Part shown: one piece after another, positions 16,162-25,433 of the stretch
How the letters are laid out: each line of letters starts with the position of its first letter
Numbering within the stretch: the first letter of the stretch is position 1
DNA from: Aromatoleum toluvorans
GTDB taxonomy: Bacteria > Pseudomonadota > Gammaproteobacteria > Burkholderiales > Rhodocyclaceae
Length of the DNA stretch: 64,000 bases
Reading direction: 5' to 3'
NCBI RefSeq assembly: GCF_012910905.1
Contig: NZ_WTVN01000012.1
Span: 1-64,000, forward strand
Made by a program: the position numbers and the translations under genes
Notes under the pieces: generated by a model
What the model saw: only the letters and a program-made list of their open reading frames with translations
What the model was told of the DNA's origin: nothing
The model's database searches: none

Positions 16162-18604
16162 TACGCTCGATTTTGCTCTCGCCTACGCGGCGAAACTCCC
16201 CGGACGCATGTTGCCAGTCGTTCCCAAGGGCAAGCGGCCGGCCATCGGGGATTGGGTCAATGCCGCGTCGCGCGACGAGGACACATTGGCGCGTTGGTTC
16301 AGCGAAACGGCGAATAACCTCGGCTGGACGCCTGATCGCGGTGTGTTCGTGCTGGACATCGACACGAAGCCCGACGAGGGCGGGCGCAACGGATTTGACA
16401 CGCTGCACGATTTGGAATCGAGGTTCGGCGCCCTGCCCGCGACCTTGACTGCAACCACGCCGACAGGCGGAAAACACATGCTTTTCCGGTGTGATAACGA
16501 CGTTCCGGTCAAGTCGATTGTCGGATCTAAACTCGGGTACAGCGGTATCGACATTCGCGCATCAAGCGGGCAGATCGTTGTCGCGCCGTCCGTTCGTGCG
16601 GAAGGCGTCTATCAGTGGGACGGGTGGGACCCGACCGCAGAGGACGCCCCGCAGATCGCGGACGCCCCCGATTGGCTGGTTCGCCTTGCCTGCGGGCGTG
16701 ATACAGCGAATGGGAAGGGTACACGGGCAACTGCAGCGCCCAAGGGGCAAGGTGTCGGGCGCGCTGAGGGCAAGGTGTGTGCTGGTGCGCGGAATGCCAC
16801 GCTGGTTTCGGAAGCGGGGGCGCTGCGGCGCCGGGGCTGGGGCTTTACTGCGATCGTGGAGAGCCTCACGGCCTTGTCCGAGAGCCAGTTCGATCCGCCG
16901 TGCGATGACAGGGAGATTCGCGAGGTGGCACGCTGGGCGTGCGGGTTCGATCCCGACGAGGGGGCGGATCTCGCAAGTGGTGTTGGCGCCGACGACTACG
17001 CTTCCATGCTTGATGACGCGGAAGGCGACGCCGGGGCCGTGGTTGAAGTAGCACGCCGGTTCAACGCCGACGAGCGCCTCTCGAGGACGGAAGCGCAAGC
17101 CCTGCTCAAGCGGGCGTCGAAGGCTGCAGGCGTCTCCATGAAGGTGCTGTCGGCCGATCTGCGGGCGCCTGCTGACGCCGGGAACATGCCGGTCATTGAG
17201 ATCAGGCGGGGCGACTTTGCCGGGAGCGTTCGGAGTGCCGAAGCGATGCTGTCATCGGTGCCGGGGCTGCGCGTCCGCTCCGGCGCCCTGGTCGAGGTCG
17301 TGCGGAGCGGCAAGCGCGCCTCCATCGCCGCCGTACAGCCCGCCCGCCTCGCCTTCATGCTCGCGGACGCGGCCCGGTGGCGTTACGGGGACGAGTTTGG
17401 CACCCCTGACCCCGCTGTACTGCAGGCGGTAATGGCGGGGCCGAAACCCGGTGTTCCCGAACTGGACGGGCTAATGACACAGCCCTCGCTCACCGCAACC
17501 GGCGAAATCCTGCTGACACCGGGGAACCACGAGGGATGGGAAGCGGTGTTCGACCCTGCCAGTTTTCCGCCTTTCGAGGGAAGCGGCGCCGACGCGCTAC
17601 AAGCGCTGCGCGGGCTCCTCGCCGGGTTCCCGTTCGCCTCTCCGGTCGATGAGTCGGCGGCGCTCAGTGCGATCCTGACCGCAGCGTGTCGCCCCTCGCT
17701 GCCGACTGCGCCCGCGTTCCTGGTCGCGGGGCACGATCTTGGCAGCGGTAAATCCTTCCTGGCACGGGTTATCGCCGCGTTCGCGGCCGATGAAGCGGAC
17801 ATGAAACGCTGGCCGGGGCGCGGCGAAGAACAAGACAAGGTGCTGACAAGTGCGCTGCTTGCTGGTGAGTTCGTCATGTCCTTCGACAACCTCATGACCA
17901 ACTGGAGTTCGGCGACCCTGGCCGCGATCCTGACCGCGCCGACCTACTCCGATCGACTCCTGGGCGGCAATGAGGTTGCGCGGCTCTCGACCCGCTGCCT
18001 CGTGATTGCGAACGGCAACAACGTGCGCCCTGCTGCCGACCTGGCAAGGCGCGTCGTTACGGTCGAGCTTGATCCGCGCGTGGAACGCCCTTGGGAGCGG
18101 AGCTTCGACTTCGACCCGCTCGCGATCGTGCGCGCAGACAGGGGCAAGTGGGTCATGATCGCCTTGCGCGTCCTGCAGGAGTTCGTCCAGTCCGGGACGG
18201 CTCCCGATCTTTCGCCCTTCGGCTCTTTCGCGGAATGGTCCCGGCTCGTGCGCGGCGCGCTTGTGTTCCACGGCCTGCCCGACCCCGTGCGCGCGGTCAG
18301 CCGCAACGTCGAGGACGACGACGAGCGCGAGTTGTTGGGACGCCTGCTGCAGGCTTGGTTTGACGTGTATGGCGCCGAACCCGTGACACTGCGCGACGCC
18401 CTGCAAGAAGTGCGCGGCATGGCGTCCGGGCCGCGGGAAGCGCTGCGGATCGCCTTCGAAGAGGTGGCGCTGCGGCGCGGCGAGATCGACGCCAAGGCGC
18501 TTGGCAGCTGGATGGCGGCCCGACAAGGGCAGATCGTGAAGGGCAAGCGACTGTTGAGGGCCGGCCGCACCTACAAGGGGGCGGCATGGAAAGTAACGCC
18601 ATGA
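16154..18604 (+). CDS. Bifunctional primase-polymerase / helicase replication protein
   Basis: An 816-residue replication protein. The N-terminal prim-pol domain (about 5-175) has the metal-binding pair D68-I-D70, the TPTGGKHML motif with His108, and D133 in GIDIRASSGQ, as in archaeo-eukaryotic-type primases of plasmids and phages. A middle region (about 190-270) fits a primase C-terminal helical domain. The C-terminal part is an ATPase with Walker A HDLGSGKS (Lys533), an acidic-hydrophobic Walker B-like VMSFDN, a sensor-type IANGNN, and an Arg-containing LARRVVTVEL. It should prime and unwind the excised element. The iteron-rich region follows directly. Confidence 0.88.
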   Translation: MSNTLDFALAYAAKLPGRMLPVVPKGKRPAIGDWVNAASRDEDTLARWFSETANNLGWTPDRGVFVLDIDTKPDEGGRNGFDTLHDLESRFGALPATLTATTPTGGKHMLFRCDNDVPVKSIVGSKLGYSGIDIRASSGQIVVAPSVRAEGVYQWDGWDPTAEDAPQIADAPDWLVRLACGRDTANGKGTRATAAPKGQGVGRAEGKVCAGARNATLVSEAGALRRRGWGFTAIVESLTALSESQFDPPCDDREIREVARWACGFDPDEGADLASGVGADDYASMLDDAEGDAGAVVEVARRFNADERLSRTEAQALLKRASKAAGVSMKVLSADLRAPADAGNMPVIEIRRGDFAGSVRSAEAMLSSVPGLRVRSGALVEVVRSGKRASIAAVQPARLAFMLADAARWRYGDEFGTPDPAVLQAVMAGPKPGVPELDGLMTQPSLTATGEILLTPGNHEGWEAVFDPASFPPFEGSGADALQALRGLLAGFPFASPVDESAALSAILTAACRPSLPTAPAFLVAGHDLGSGKSFLARVIAAFAADEADMKRWPGRGEEQDKVLTSALLAGEFVMSFDNLMTNWSSATLAAILTAPTYSDRLLGGNEVARLSTRCLVIANGNNVRPAADLARRVVTVELDPRVERPWERSFDFDPLAIVRADRGKWVMIALRVLQEFVQSGTAPDLSPFGSFAEWSRLVRGALVFHGLPDPVRAVSRNVEDDDERELLGRLLQAWFDVYGAEPVTLRDALQEVRGMASGPREALRIAFEEVALRRGEIDAKALGSWMAARQGQIVKGKRLLRAGRTYKGAAWKVTP

Positions 18605-19020
18605 CCGCGCAAGCGGTGCTCTCTTGTTCCTCGCGGCCGTCCGTGGAACAATTTTTTCGTGGAACAAGTCAGGGTGTCAGGGTTCGAAAATTCTGGTGTC
18701 AGGGTCCGCAGCCCAGCAACGGCGCGGATTTCAGGCCAAAACCTGACACCCTGACACCCTGACTCTATGCTGGCTGGCTGGAAAACATATATATCGCTCT
18801 ATGCATATACGCTCCGCTCCCCCCCCCACTTGCGCACCCTGAGTCAGGGTGTCAGGTTTTTGCTTTTGTCATACCTAAGCGCTAGTATCGGCGCGGGTTT
18901 CAGAGGCGTCGCCTACCCTGACACCTGTCAGGGAACGTGTCAGGCTTGAGTCAGGGTATCAGGGGCACCGAGCGTGCGACGCCTAGCCCCTCGGGCAAGG
19001 GGTGCCCAGCCGGCGACACC
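18605..19020. other. Non-coding iteron-rich region, putative replication origin
   Basis: Between 18668 and 18965 at least twelve copies of the octamer GTCAGGGT or close variants occur in both orientations. Tandem pairs start at 18668 and 18843, a reverse-strand triplet spans 18741-18763, and more copies are at 18698, 18915, 18927, 18939, 18950 and 18958. An AT-rich stretch (18781-18812, ACATATATATCG-like) in the middle could be a DNA-unwinding element. Position directly after the primase-helicase gene fits an origin. The last part (18966-19020) is GC-rich without repeats. Confidence 0.75.
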
Positions 19021-19061
19021 GTTACGGCGTAACGCTGCTATAATCGCTGTTACTGCGTAAC
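19021..19061 (+). promoter_or_regulatory. Promoter flanked by two palindromic operators for the RHH regulator
   Basis: Two palindromes, GTTACGGCGTAAC (19021-19033) and GTTACTGCGTAAC (19049-19061), bracket a perfect -10 box TATAAT (19039-19044). Their centres are 28 bases apart. The predicted start of transcription, about 19051, lies in the second palindrome. A dimeric repressor bound here would block the promoter. The next gene encodes just such a small DNA-binding protein, so autoregulation is likely. Confidence 0.75.
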
Positions 19062-19076
19062 GTTCGAGATTTTCCG

Positions 19077-19304
19077 GTGGCGACAGCGGCAGAACGACAA
19101 GCGGCTTATCGGCGCCGACGCGCCGAAGGCAACGGCGACAAGCGCCTCAACACCTGGATCAGCGCGGCCGCCAGCGCGGCCCTTGACCGCCTGACGTTGC
19201 ATCACGCGACAACGCGGCGTGCGATGCTCGAACGCCTGATTCTGGAGGCTGACAGCGCCCTGTCCGTCGAGCCCGCCGAAGAGGACAAGGAGAACGACCA
19301 ATGA
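19077..19304 (+). CDS. Ribbon-helix-helix type small regulator (75 aa)
   Basis: A 75-residue protein beginning with GTG. The pattern of a basic N-terminus (AERQAAYRRRRAEG), a short strand (KRLNTWIS) and two helices (AAASAALDRLTLHH and TRRAMLERLILEAD) fits a ribbon-helix-helix repressor such as CopG/Arc. No strong Shine-Dalgarno precedes the GTG. The promoter carries two palindromic operators, and the gene may set the copy number of the element because it adjoins the iteron region. It overlaps the next gene by ATGA. Confidence 0.75.
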   Translation: MATAAERQAAYRRRRAEGNGDKRLNTWISAAASAALDRLTLHHATTRRAMLERLILEADSALSVEPAEEDKENDQ

Positions 19305-19732
19305 GCGACATCACCTCCACCGCCCGTGTAGATGCTAACCGCGAGGAAAGCCGCACCGCGGCCCAAACCGCAGCCGTGGTTCCTGCCCTCGCCCTTGACC
19401 ATCGGGAAGCCAAGGCCCGCGCCCTGTCCGTCTTGTGGACCGGAGATCCCTCGATCGCGGCCCGCGACGCGTTCAACGCCCTGGCCGAACGCAACCGCCA
19501 GCTTGTAAACGGAAGCCCCGCCGAAATCCGCGTCGCGCTCGCGGATCAAGTCGCGCTCCTGGAGGCGACAGTTTCCGCCTACACCATTGCCGCCGCCCGC
19601 GAACGCAAGATTGAGAACCGCCGCGCCCTCGCCGGGGTCGCGCTCCGTGCCTCGACCACGCTCACACAAGTCCTGCTCGCCCTGCACCGCGTCACCGAGG
19701 ACCAGCGCAATGGCGCAGCGATCAACGTCTAA
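19301..19732 (+). CDS. Unknown helical protein of the element (143 aa)
   Basis: An Ala/Arg-rich, probably all-helical soluble protein with the stretch ADQVALLEATVSAYTIAAAR (about 84-103). The ATG overlaps the stop of the RHH regulator by 4 bases (ATGA), so the two are coupled and probably share function or stoichiometry. There are no motifs I can name. Genes of this kind follow plasmid and phage regulators frequently but lack characterised roles. Confidence 0.65.
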   Translation: MSDITSTARVDANREESRTAAQTAAVVPALALDHREAKARALSVLWTGDPSIAARDAFNALAERNRQLVNGSPAEIRVALADQVALLEATVSAYTIAAARERKIENRRALAGVALRASTTLTQVLLALHRVTEDQRNGAAINV

Positions 19733-19949
19733 ATTGCTGCGCATGAGGGCGCAGCGGGCGGAGAGTGCTGGCGCCAAGCGACGCCGCGACCTCGCCCAAC
19801 GTTACCCGGATGTACCTGTGCAGGCGTGGGCGAACATGGGTGACGGGGTGTTACATGGAGTTGGCGCGGCAGCGCTGCGCGATTGGTTGGCTAGCACGGA
19901 AGAACTCGGAACGGCTCTTAAGCTGCCTATACGCTTGCCTCACCGCTAA
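19710..19949 (+). CDS. Small basic hypothetical protein (79 aa)
   Basis: Starting at the ATG of MAQRSTSKLLRMRAQRAES, inside the end of the 143-aa gene (23-base overlap), this frame encodes a Lys/Arg-rich N-terminus and a C-terminal helix (AAALRDWLASTEELG). The frame stays open far upstream, so the start is uncertain. It ends 23 bases inside the convergent Mrr-type gene. It may be a genuine small gene of the regulator operon, but evidence is limited to coupling and codon use. Confidence 0.4.
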   Translation: MAQRSTSKLLRMRAQRAESAGAKRRRDLAQRYPDVPVQAWANMGDGVLHGVGAAALRDWLASTEELGTALKLPIRLPHR

Positions 19950-20670
19950 TCAGAGTCGGAAAATTCTTTTGCACATGCTCGCGCAATCCTGGCAACTCGG
20001 AGTGATGTAGCAACATTACCCCGAGCGCACTTGCAAGCTGCCTTGCAGATGGTGTGTAGTCTGCGTTGGAAACAACCAGCGCAATATCGCACTGCTCGAA
20101 CTGCCGCCCTGCAGCGACCTCCTGCACAGCCTTGTTCCCCACGGGTTGCCCATAACGCTTACACTGAATAGCGACTCGCAAGTTGCCAATTATGGCGACG
20201 AGATCGACGCCCTGATCCCCTGTGCCGCCTTTCCGCACAATTGACCAGCCGTGGCGCCTCAAGACATCGGCGCAATAAACCTCGTAATCGGGACCAGTAA
20301 GTAAGTCGGTATCGAAGGGTACGGCATCGGGAACATACAGCTCCAAACGCTCATCCACGAGGCATTGAATGGTCGTCGCATTGACGGGGCTGAGCCTTGA
20401 AATCTCCCGGTCCGTGTTTATCACCTGGTCTGTGAAATAGACTACCTCTCTTGCCCAGTCATCAAGTCCCGCCTCTTTTCCATAATCATCGGTATATACA
20501 CATTGGTGACGTTTCATCGAGAGAGTTGAAAGATGCTCATTGATTAGTTCAATCGCTCTCTTTGTCGCCACTTGCCGTTTGTCCGTGCTCGCTTTTACAA
20601 AATAGGCGAAGAAAACAGGGATGCAGACTATCAAAACGAAGATGACGATTAGTACGCTGGAAATGCTCAT
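19927..20670 (-). CDS. Membrane-anchored Mrr-type restriction endonuclease
   Basis: A 247-residue protein. An N-terminal transmembrane helix (about 4-24) is followed by a helical linker and an Mrr_cat PD-(D/E)xK nuclease domain (about 122-235). Visible catalytic residues are Glu130 in DYEVYCADVL, Asp156 in GDQGVDLVAI, and Gln169-Cys-Lys171 in AIQCKRYGQPVG. Mrr-type nucleases act as type IV enzymes on modified or foreign DNA. The start has AGGAGG upstream. Reverse orientation relative to the replication genes and lower GC suggest cargo. Defence against phage or competing elements is the likely role, but this is inference. Confidence 0.82.
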   Translation of the reverse strand: MSISSVLIVIFVLIVCIPVFFAYFVKASTDKRQVATKRAIELINEHLSTLSMKRHQCVYTDDYGKEAGLDDWAREVVYFTDQVINTDREISRLSPVNATTIQCLVDERLELYVPDAVPFDTDLLTGPDYEVYCADVLRRHGWSIVRKGGTGDQGVDLVAIIGNLRVAIQCKRYGQPVGNKAVQEVAAGRQFEQCDIALVVSNADYTPSARQLASALGVMLLHHSELPGLREHVQKNFPTLISGEASV

Positions 20671-20765
20671 GCCACCTTCCTCCTTTCACCATGTTTAGTC
20701 GTCATCACACTTGCACAGTATCTGGCGCTCCACTTGTGTTTGGCTCGTAGGCTCCTATTGTTACC

Positions 20766-21173
20766 TTACAACTTGCGCCCGGCAATGTTGGCTGCCTGGG
20801 CGGCGTCGATCTGCGTAGCCGTGAATACGGGACGCCACAGCCACATCTGCAGCGAGTAACCGATCTCGATGTAATAGCTCTTATCGGCCTCGACGACGAA
20901 GGAGGCGGGCGCTCCCGTCGAGGCGACCAACGTCTTACCCACGGGAACGTAGCTTTTCAGGTGGCCGCCCGGCCCGATGTCGCCGATCTGCATGCCATTG
21001 ATGAATACCGGCGCCGCGATTGCAGAGCCGGTAAAGTTATTCGCGCGAACCAGATGCACTGTCGCAGATGGTGCCCCCGCGGGCACCTCGACGTGATAAA
21101 ACTGCGACGTCTCCGCACATCCGGCAGCGAGCAAGCCGGCAATCGCGCCGATCATGAACCCGCGTCGATTCAT
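20766..21173 (-). CDS. Lipoprotein, DUF2846-like (135 aa)
   Basis: The signal peptide MNRRGFMIGAIAGLLAAGC has a lipobox (LAAG-C19), so the mature protein is a lipid-anchored envelope protein. The mature part is beta-rich, with FINGMQIGDIGPGGHLKSYV resembling the small lipoprotein family DUF2846. The ATG at 21173 is chosen because GGAGGT sits 7 bases upstream; the longer frame is not supported. It lies in the cargo part of the element, 23 bases downstream of a second lipoprotein gene. Confidence 0.72.
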   Translation of the reverse strand: MNRRGFMIGAIAGLLAAGCAETSQFYHVEVPAGAPSATVHLVRANNFTGSAIAAPVFINGMQIGDIGPGGHLKSYVPVGKTLVASTGAPASFVVEADKSYYIEIGYSLQMWLWRPVFTATQIDAAQAANIAGRKL

Positions 21174-21196
21174 ATCTGACCTCCGTCGTTCGGACA

Positions 21197-21694
21197 TCAA
21201 TGGGTACAGAATTCTTCCCACGCGACCTCTAATGCAGTCGTTGGGATCGACTCAGAGTTCATATGTTGATTCTGTGGAATTAAATTAAGCGCCATTAACT
21301 GCAACTTTGTCGCATTTACTTGCGCTGTTGCTTCAAATTTTTCAATCGTTACGCGCGCAGATAAATGGTCAATCATTTTCTCAGCGCTATCACGGCTCTT
21401 ATTTCCGCTCGCATATACACCTGACTCATTTCCTACAAGTACAGCGTTTCCAATAACAACATAGCGCGTGAACCCAACCATTGCACCAAAAGAGTTCTTT
21501 GAATTTACCTCGCCACAATATACTTTCTCGCTGTCCACCTCTGAAAATCTACCGACCCGCTGGTTTCTGAATTCCGCGGACGACGCGTCTTTGAGCAAAT
21601 ATCTGACCCGAGTCTCATCCTCACCTTCAAACAGACCACATGCACTCACGAGCATGATGATTAGGCCGGCGCCTATTACGTGATCGATTCGCAT
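21197..21694 (-). CDS. Predicted lipoprotein (165 aa)
   Basis: The start MRIDHVIGAGLIIMLVSAC is a signal peptide with lipobox VSA-C19. The mature region has one further cysteine pair candidate and the hydrophobic strands AMVGFTRYVVIGNAVLV (about 72-88), but no family I can name. AAGGG lies 8 bases before the ATG. Low GC compared with neighbours supports foreign origin. It is probably cotranscribed with the following DUF2846-like lipoprotein. Such envelope cargo could alter phage adsorption or surface exclusion; this is speculation. Confidence 0.65.
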   Translation of the reverse strand: MRIDHVIGAGLIIMLVSACGLFEGEDETRVRYLLKDASSAEFRNQRVGRFSEVDSEKVYCGEVNSKNSFGAMVGFTRYVVIGNAVLVGNESGVYASGNKSRDSAEKMIDHLSARVTIEKFEATAQVNATKLQLMALNLIPQNQHMNSESIPTTALEVAWEEFCTH

Positions 21695-21715
21695 AAATCG
21701 CCCTTTTATGAGCAT

Positions 21716-22194
21716 CAGAAAAGATCTGTCGCCTCTGCCCGACGTCTTCTCCGACCGAGGCTAAAGCCTATCCCGGTCACATACGATATTCACAACATGG
21801 GCTGAGATGATGTGACATTTAACACATTCCCGTGCACAGGCGAGACCTCCGACAGCGTGACCGACTCATCAATCCAAGGTCGAAATCCAAGAGTTTGAAA
21901 ACCTCGCTCGGATCTCAGAGCCCCCTGGGTCGCCATAGCAAAAATTTACCGAAATAAAACTTACTACGTCATCAAACTATCGTCATGACGAGGTTGATAG
22001 TCGCATAAACAATGACGCGGTGCTAATGTAACGACAAGGGCGAGGGGTTCGCCCCGGCAGATGATGGACAGAAAGCTTGTCCATTTTTCTGTCCATTCAC
22101 ACGTTGTAATTGCTTGGACAGGTAGAGGGCTAGGTACAGCGGCAGGGCGAGCGGCCAGCGGGCGGCCATGATGGTACATGTAGGCCACGGAGAC
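21716..22194. other. Gene-free right end of the element, with candidate integrase/excisionase sites
   Basis: No convincing gene is seen in these ~480 bases. The right subterminal inverted repeat (22112-22140) mirrors the left one at 12498-12523. Nearby TGGACAG/CTTGTCC units (22065-22070, 22076-22083, 22089-22095) share its core. One pair forms an inverted repeat, TGGACA-N6-TTGTCCA. The clustering within 130 bases of attR fits arm-type binding sites. The reverse-strand frame at 21964-22188 has no ribosome site and unusual composition. Confidence 0.6.
22112..22140. repeat. Right subterminal inverted repeat, candidate integrase arm site
   Basis: GCTTGGACAGG then AGGTACAGC within 29 bases, the mirror of 12498-12523. 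The two copies lie 46 and 109 bases from their respective direct repeats. Confidence 0.68.
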
Positions 22195-22230
22195 AAAAAA
22201 GCCTAACGTTTTCAGGCGTTAGGCTTTCTT
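22195..22230 (-). terminator. Strong bidirectional terminator at the right end of the element
   Basis: GCCTAACG (22201-22208) pairs with CGTTAGGC (22217-22224), extended by AAA/TTT, with six T residues in the leftward transcript. It lies 24 bases after the guaA stop inside the element, so it would end guaA transcription before it reaches element genes. Confidence 0.85.
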
Positions 22231-22249
22231 GGAACACCGTAGGTTAGAT

Positions 22250-22355
22250 CCCGATCACTCCCACTCGATCGTTGCCGGCGGCTTGCCCGAGATGTCGTAC
22301 ACGACGCGGTTGATCCCCCGCACCTCGTTGATGATGCGGTTCGACACCTTGCCGA
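22250..22355. repeat. attR: 106-bp direct repeat overlapping the functional guaA 3' end
   Basis: Identical to 12346-12451. The element carried its own copy of the last guaA codons, so integration leaves guaA intact. Confidence 0.95.
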
Positions 22356-23820
22356 GCAGGCTGTGCGGGAGCTCCGCCCAGTGCGCGGTCATGAAATCCT
22401 GGGTCTGCACCGCGCGCAGCGCCACCACGTACTCATAGGTGCGCCCGTCGCCCATCACCCCGACACTCTTCACCGGCAGGAACACGGCGAACGCCTGGCT
22501 GGTCTTCTCGTACCAGTCCGCCGCACGCAGCTCGTCGATGAAGATCGCATCGGCACGGCGCAGCAAGTCGGCGAACTCCTTCTTGACCTCGCCGAGGATG
22601 CGGACGCCGAGACCCGGGCCGGGGAAGGGATGGCGGTAGACCATGTCGTGCGGCAGGCCCAGCGCGATGCCGAGTTCGCGCACCTCGTCCTTGAAGAGTT
22701 CGCGCAGCGGCTCCAGCAGCTTCAGGTTCAGCGTCTCCGGCAGCCCACCGACGTTGTGATGGCTCTTGATCGTGTGCGCCTTGCCGGTCTTCGAACCGGC
22801 GGACTCGATCACGTCGGGATAGATCGTGCCCTGCGCCAGCCACTTCGCGTTCGGCAGCTTCTGCGCTTCCGCCTGGAACACCTCGACGAACTCGCGGCCG
22901 ATGATCTTGCGTTTCGCCTCCGGATCCGAGACGCCCTTGAGATGGCCCATGAACTGCTCGGTCGCATCGACGTGAATGACCTTCACGCCGAGGTTGCGCG
23001 AGAAAGTCTCCATCACCTGTTCGGCCTCGTTCAGGCGCAGCAGGCCATTGTCGACGAACACGCAGGTGAGCTGGTCGCCGATCGCGCGATGCAGCAGCGC
23101 CGCCACGACCGACGAATCAACGCCGCCGGACAGGCCGAGGATCACCTCCTCGTCGCCCACCTGCGCACGCACCTTCTCGATCGCCTCCGCGACGTAGTCC
23201 GGCATGTTCCAATCGTGACCGCAACCGCAGATCTCGTGCACGAAGCGGGCAATCATTTCCTTGCCCTTGATCGTGTGCGTGACTTCCGGATGGAACTGCA
23301 CGGCGTAGAACTTGCGCGCTTCGTCGGCGATTGCCGCGATCGGGCAGGCTTCGTTGCTCGCGATCACCTTGAAGCCCGGAGGCATCTCGGTGACCTTGTC
23401 ACCGTGGCTCATCCACACGTCGAGCAGGCCGTGGCCCTCGTCGTTCGTGCGGTCCTGGATACCGCGAAAGAGCTCCGAATGGCCGCGGGCACGGATTTCC
23501 GCGTAGCCGAACTCGCGCTTGCCCGAGCTCTCGACCTTGCCGCCGAGCTGCTGCGCCATCGTCTGCATGCCGTAGCAGATGCCGAGCACCGGAACACCCA
23601 ACTCGAAGACGGCCTGCGGGGCTTTCCAGTCCAGCGCCTCGTACACCGAGTTCGGTCCGCCCGACAGAATGACGCCGGCCGGTGCGAACTTGCGCACGAA
23701 ATCATCGGAAACGTCGAAGGGATGGAGTTCGCAATACACCTGCTGCTCGCGCACGCGACGCGCGATCAGCTGGGTGACCTGGGAACCGAAATCGAGGATG
23801 AGGATTTTCTGGTGAGCCAT
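22255..23820 (-). CDS. guaA: GMP synthase (glutamine-hydrolysing)
   Basis: A 521-residue cytosolic enzyme that converts XMP, ATP and glutamine to GMP. The N-terminal class I amidotransferase domain (1-~195) has the nucleophile in [12 protein letters not shown] and the His/Glu partners in QFHPEV. The ATP-pyrophosphatase domain has the P-loop [17 protein letters not shown] (about 228-244), and the dimerisation domain ends in PPATIEWE. The last ~34 codons are supplied by the integrated element. It is 70 bases downstream of guaB, separated by a terminator-like hairpin. Confidence 0.98.
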   Translation of the reverse strand: MAHQKILILDFGSQVTQLIARRVREQQVYCELHPFDVSDDFVRKFAPAGVILSGGPNSVYEALDWKAPQAVFELGVPVLGICYGMQTMAQQLGGKVESSGKREFGYAEIRARGHSELFRGIQDRTNDEGHGLLDVWMSHGDKVTEMPPGFKVIASNEACPIAAIADEARKFYAVQFHPEVTHTIKGKEMIARFVHEICGCGHDWNMPDYVAEAIEKVRAQVGDEEVILGLSGGVDSSVVAALLHRAIGDQLTCVFVDNGLLRLNEAEQVMETFSRNLGVKVIHVDATEQFMGHLKGVSDPEAKRKIIGREFVEVFQAEAQKLPNAKWLAQGTIYPDVIESAGSKTGKAHTIKSHHNVGGLPETLNLKLLEPLRELFKDEVRELGIALGLPHDMVYRHPFPGPGLGVRILGEVKKEFADLLRRADAIFIDELRAADWYEKTSQAFAVFLPVKSVGVMGDGRTYEYVVALRAVQTQDFMTAHWAELPHSLLGKVSNRIINEVRGINRVVYDISGKPPATIEWE

Positions 23821-23840
23821 GGCGACGGTCTCGGGGTACG

Positions 23841-23872
23841 AAAAAAGGAAAGGCGGCCCGCGTGGGCCGCCT
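23841..23872 (-). terminator. Terminator-like hairpin between guaB and guaA
   Basis: On the reverse strand a 9-bp stem (AGGCGGCCC / GGGCCGCCT, ACGC loop) is followed by TTCC and TTTTTT, 21 bases before the guaA start. It could attenuate readthrough from guaB into guaA. Confidence 0.75.
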
Positions 23873-23889
23873 TCGGTGTCGGGATCGGA

Positions 23890-25416
<1,527 letters not shown>

Positions 25417-25433
25417 TCAATGGAGCCCATTCG

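Larger units (their letters stand above)
12346..22355. mobile_element. Integrative element (~9.9 kb) in the 3' end of guaA, satellite-like
   Basis: The element is bounded by perfect 106-bp direct repeats of guaA. It carries a tyrosine integrase next to the left end, rightward replication genes (a winged-helix protein and a prim-pol/helicase), an iteron-rich region, a small ribbon-helix-helix regulator, and leftward cargo (an Mrr-type nuclease and two lipoproteins). No capsid, terminase, relaxase or type IV secretion gene is present. It should therefore need a helper to move between cells while possibly replicating its own excised circle. The 3' end of guaA is, to my knowledge, a recurrent site for genomic islands. 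Cargo GC is lower than the host average near 20.6-22.0 kb. Confidence 0.93.

Noticed and set aside
21964-22188. 74-aa reverse frame near the right end of the element
   Set aside because: No ribosome site, unusual composition, and it overlaps the inverted repeats that explain the sequence better.
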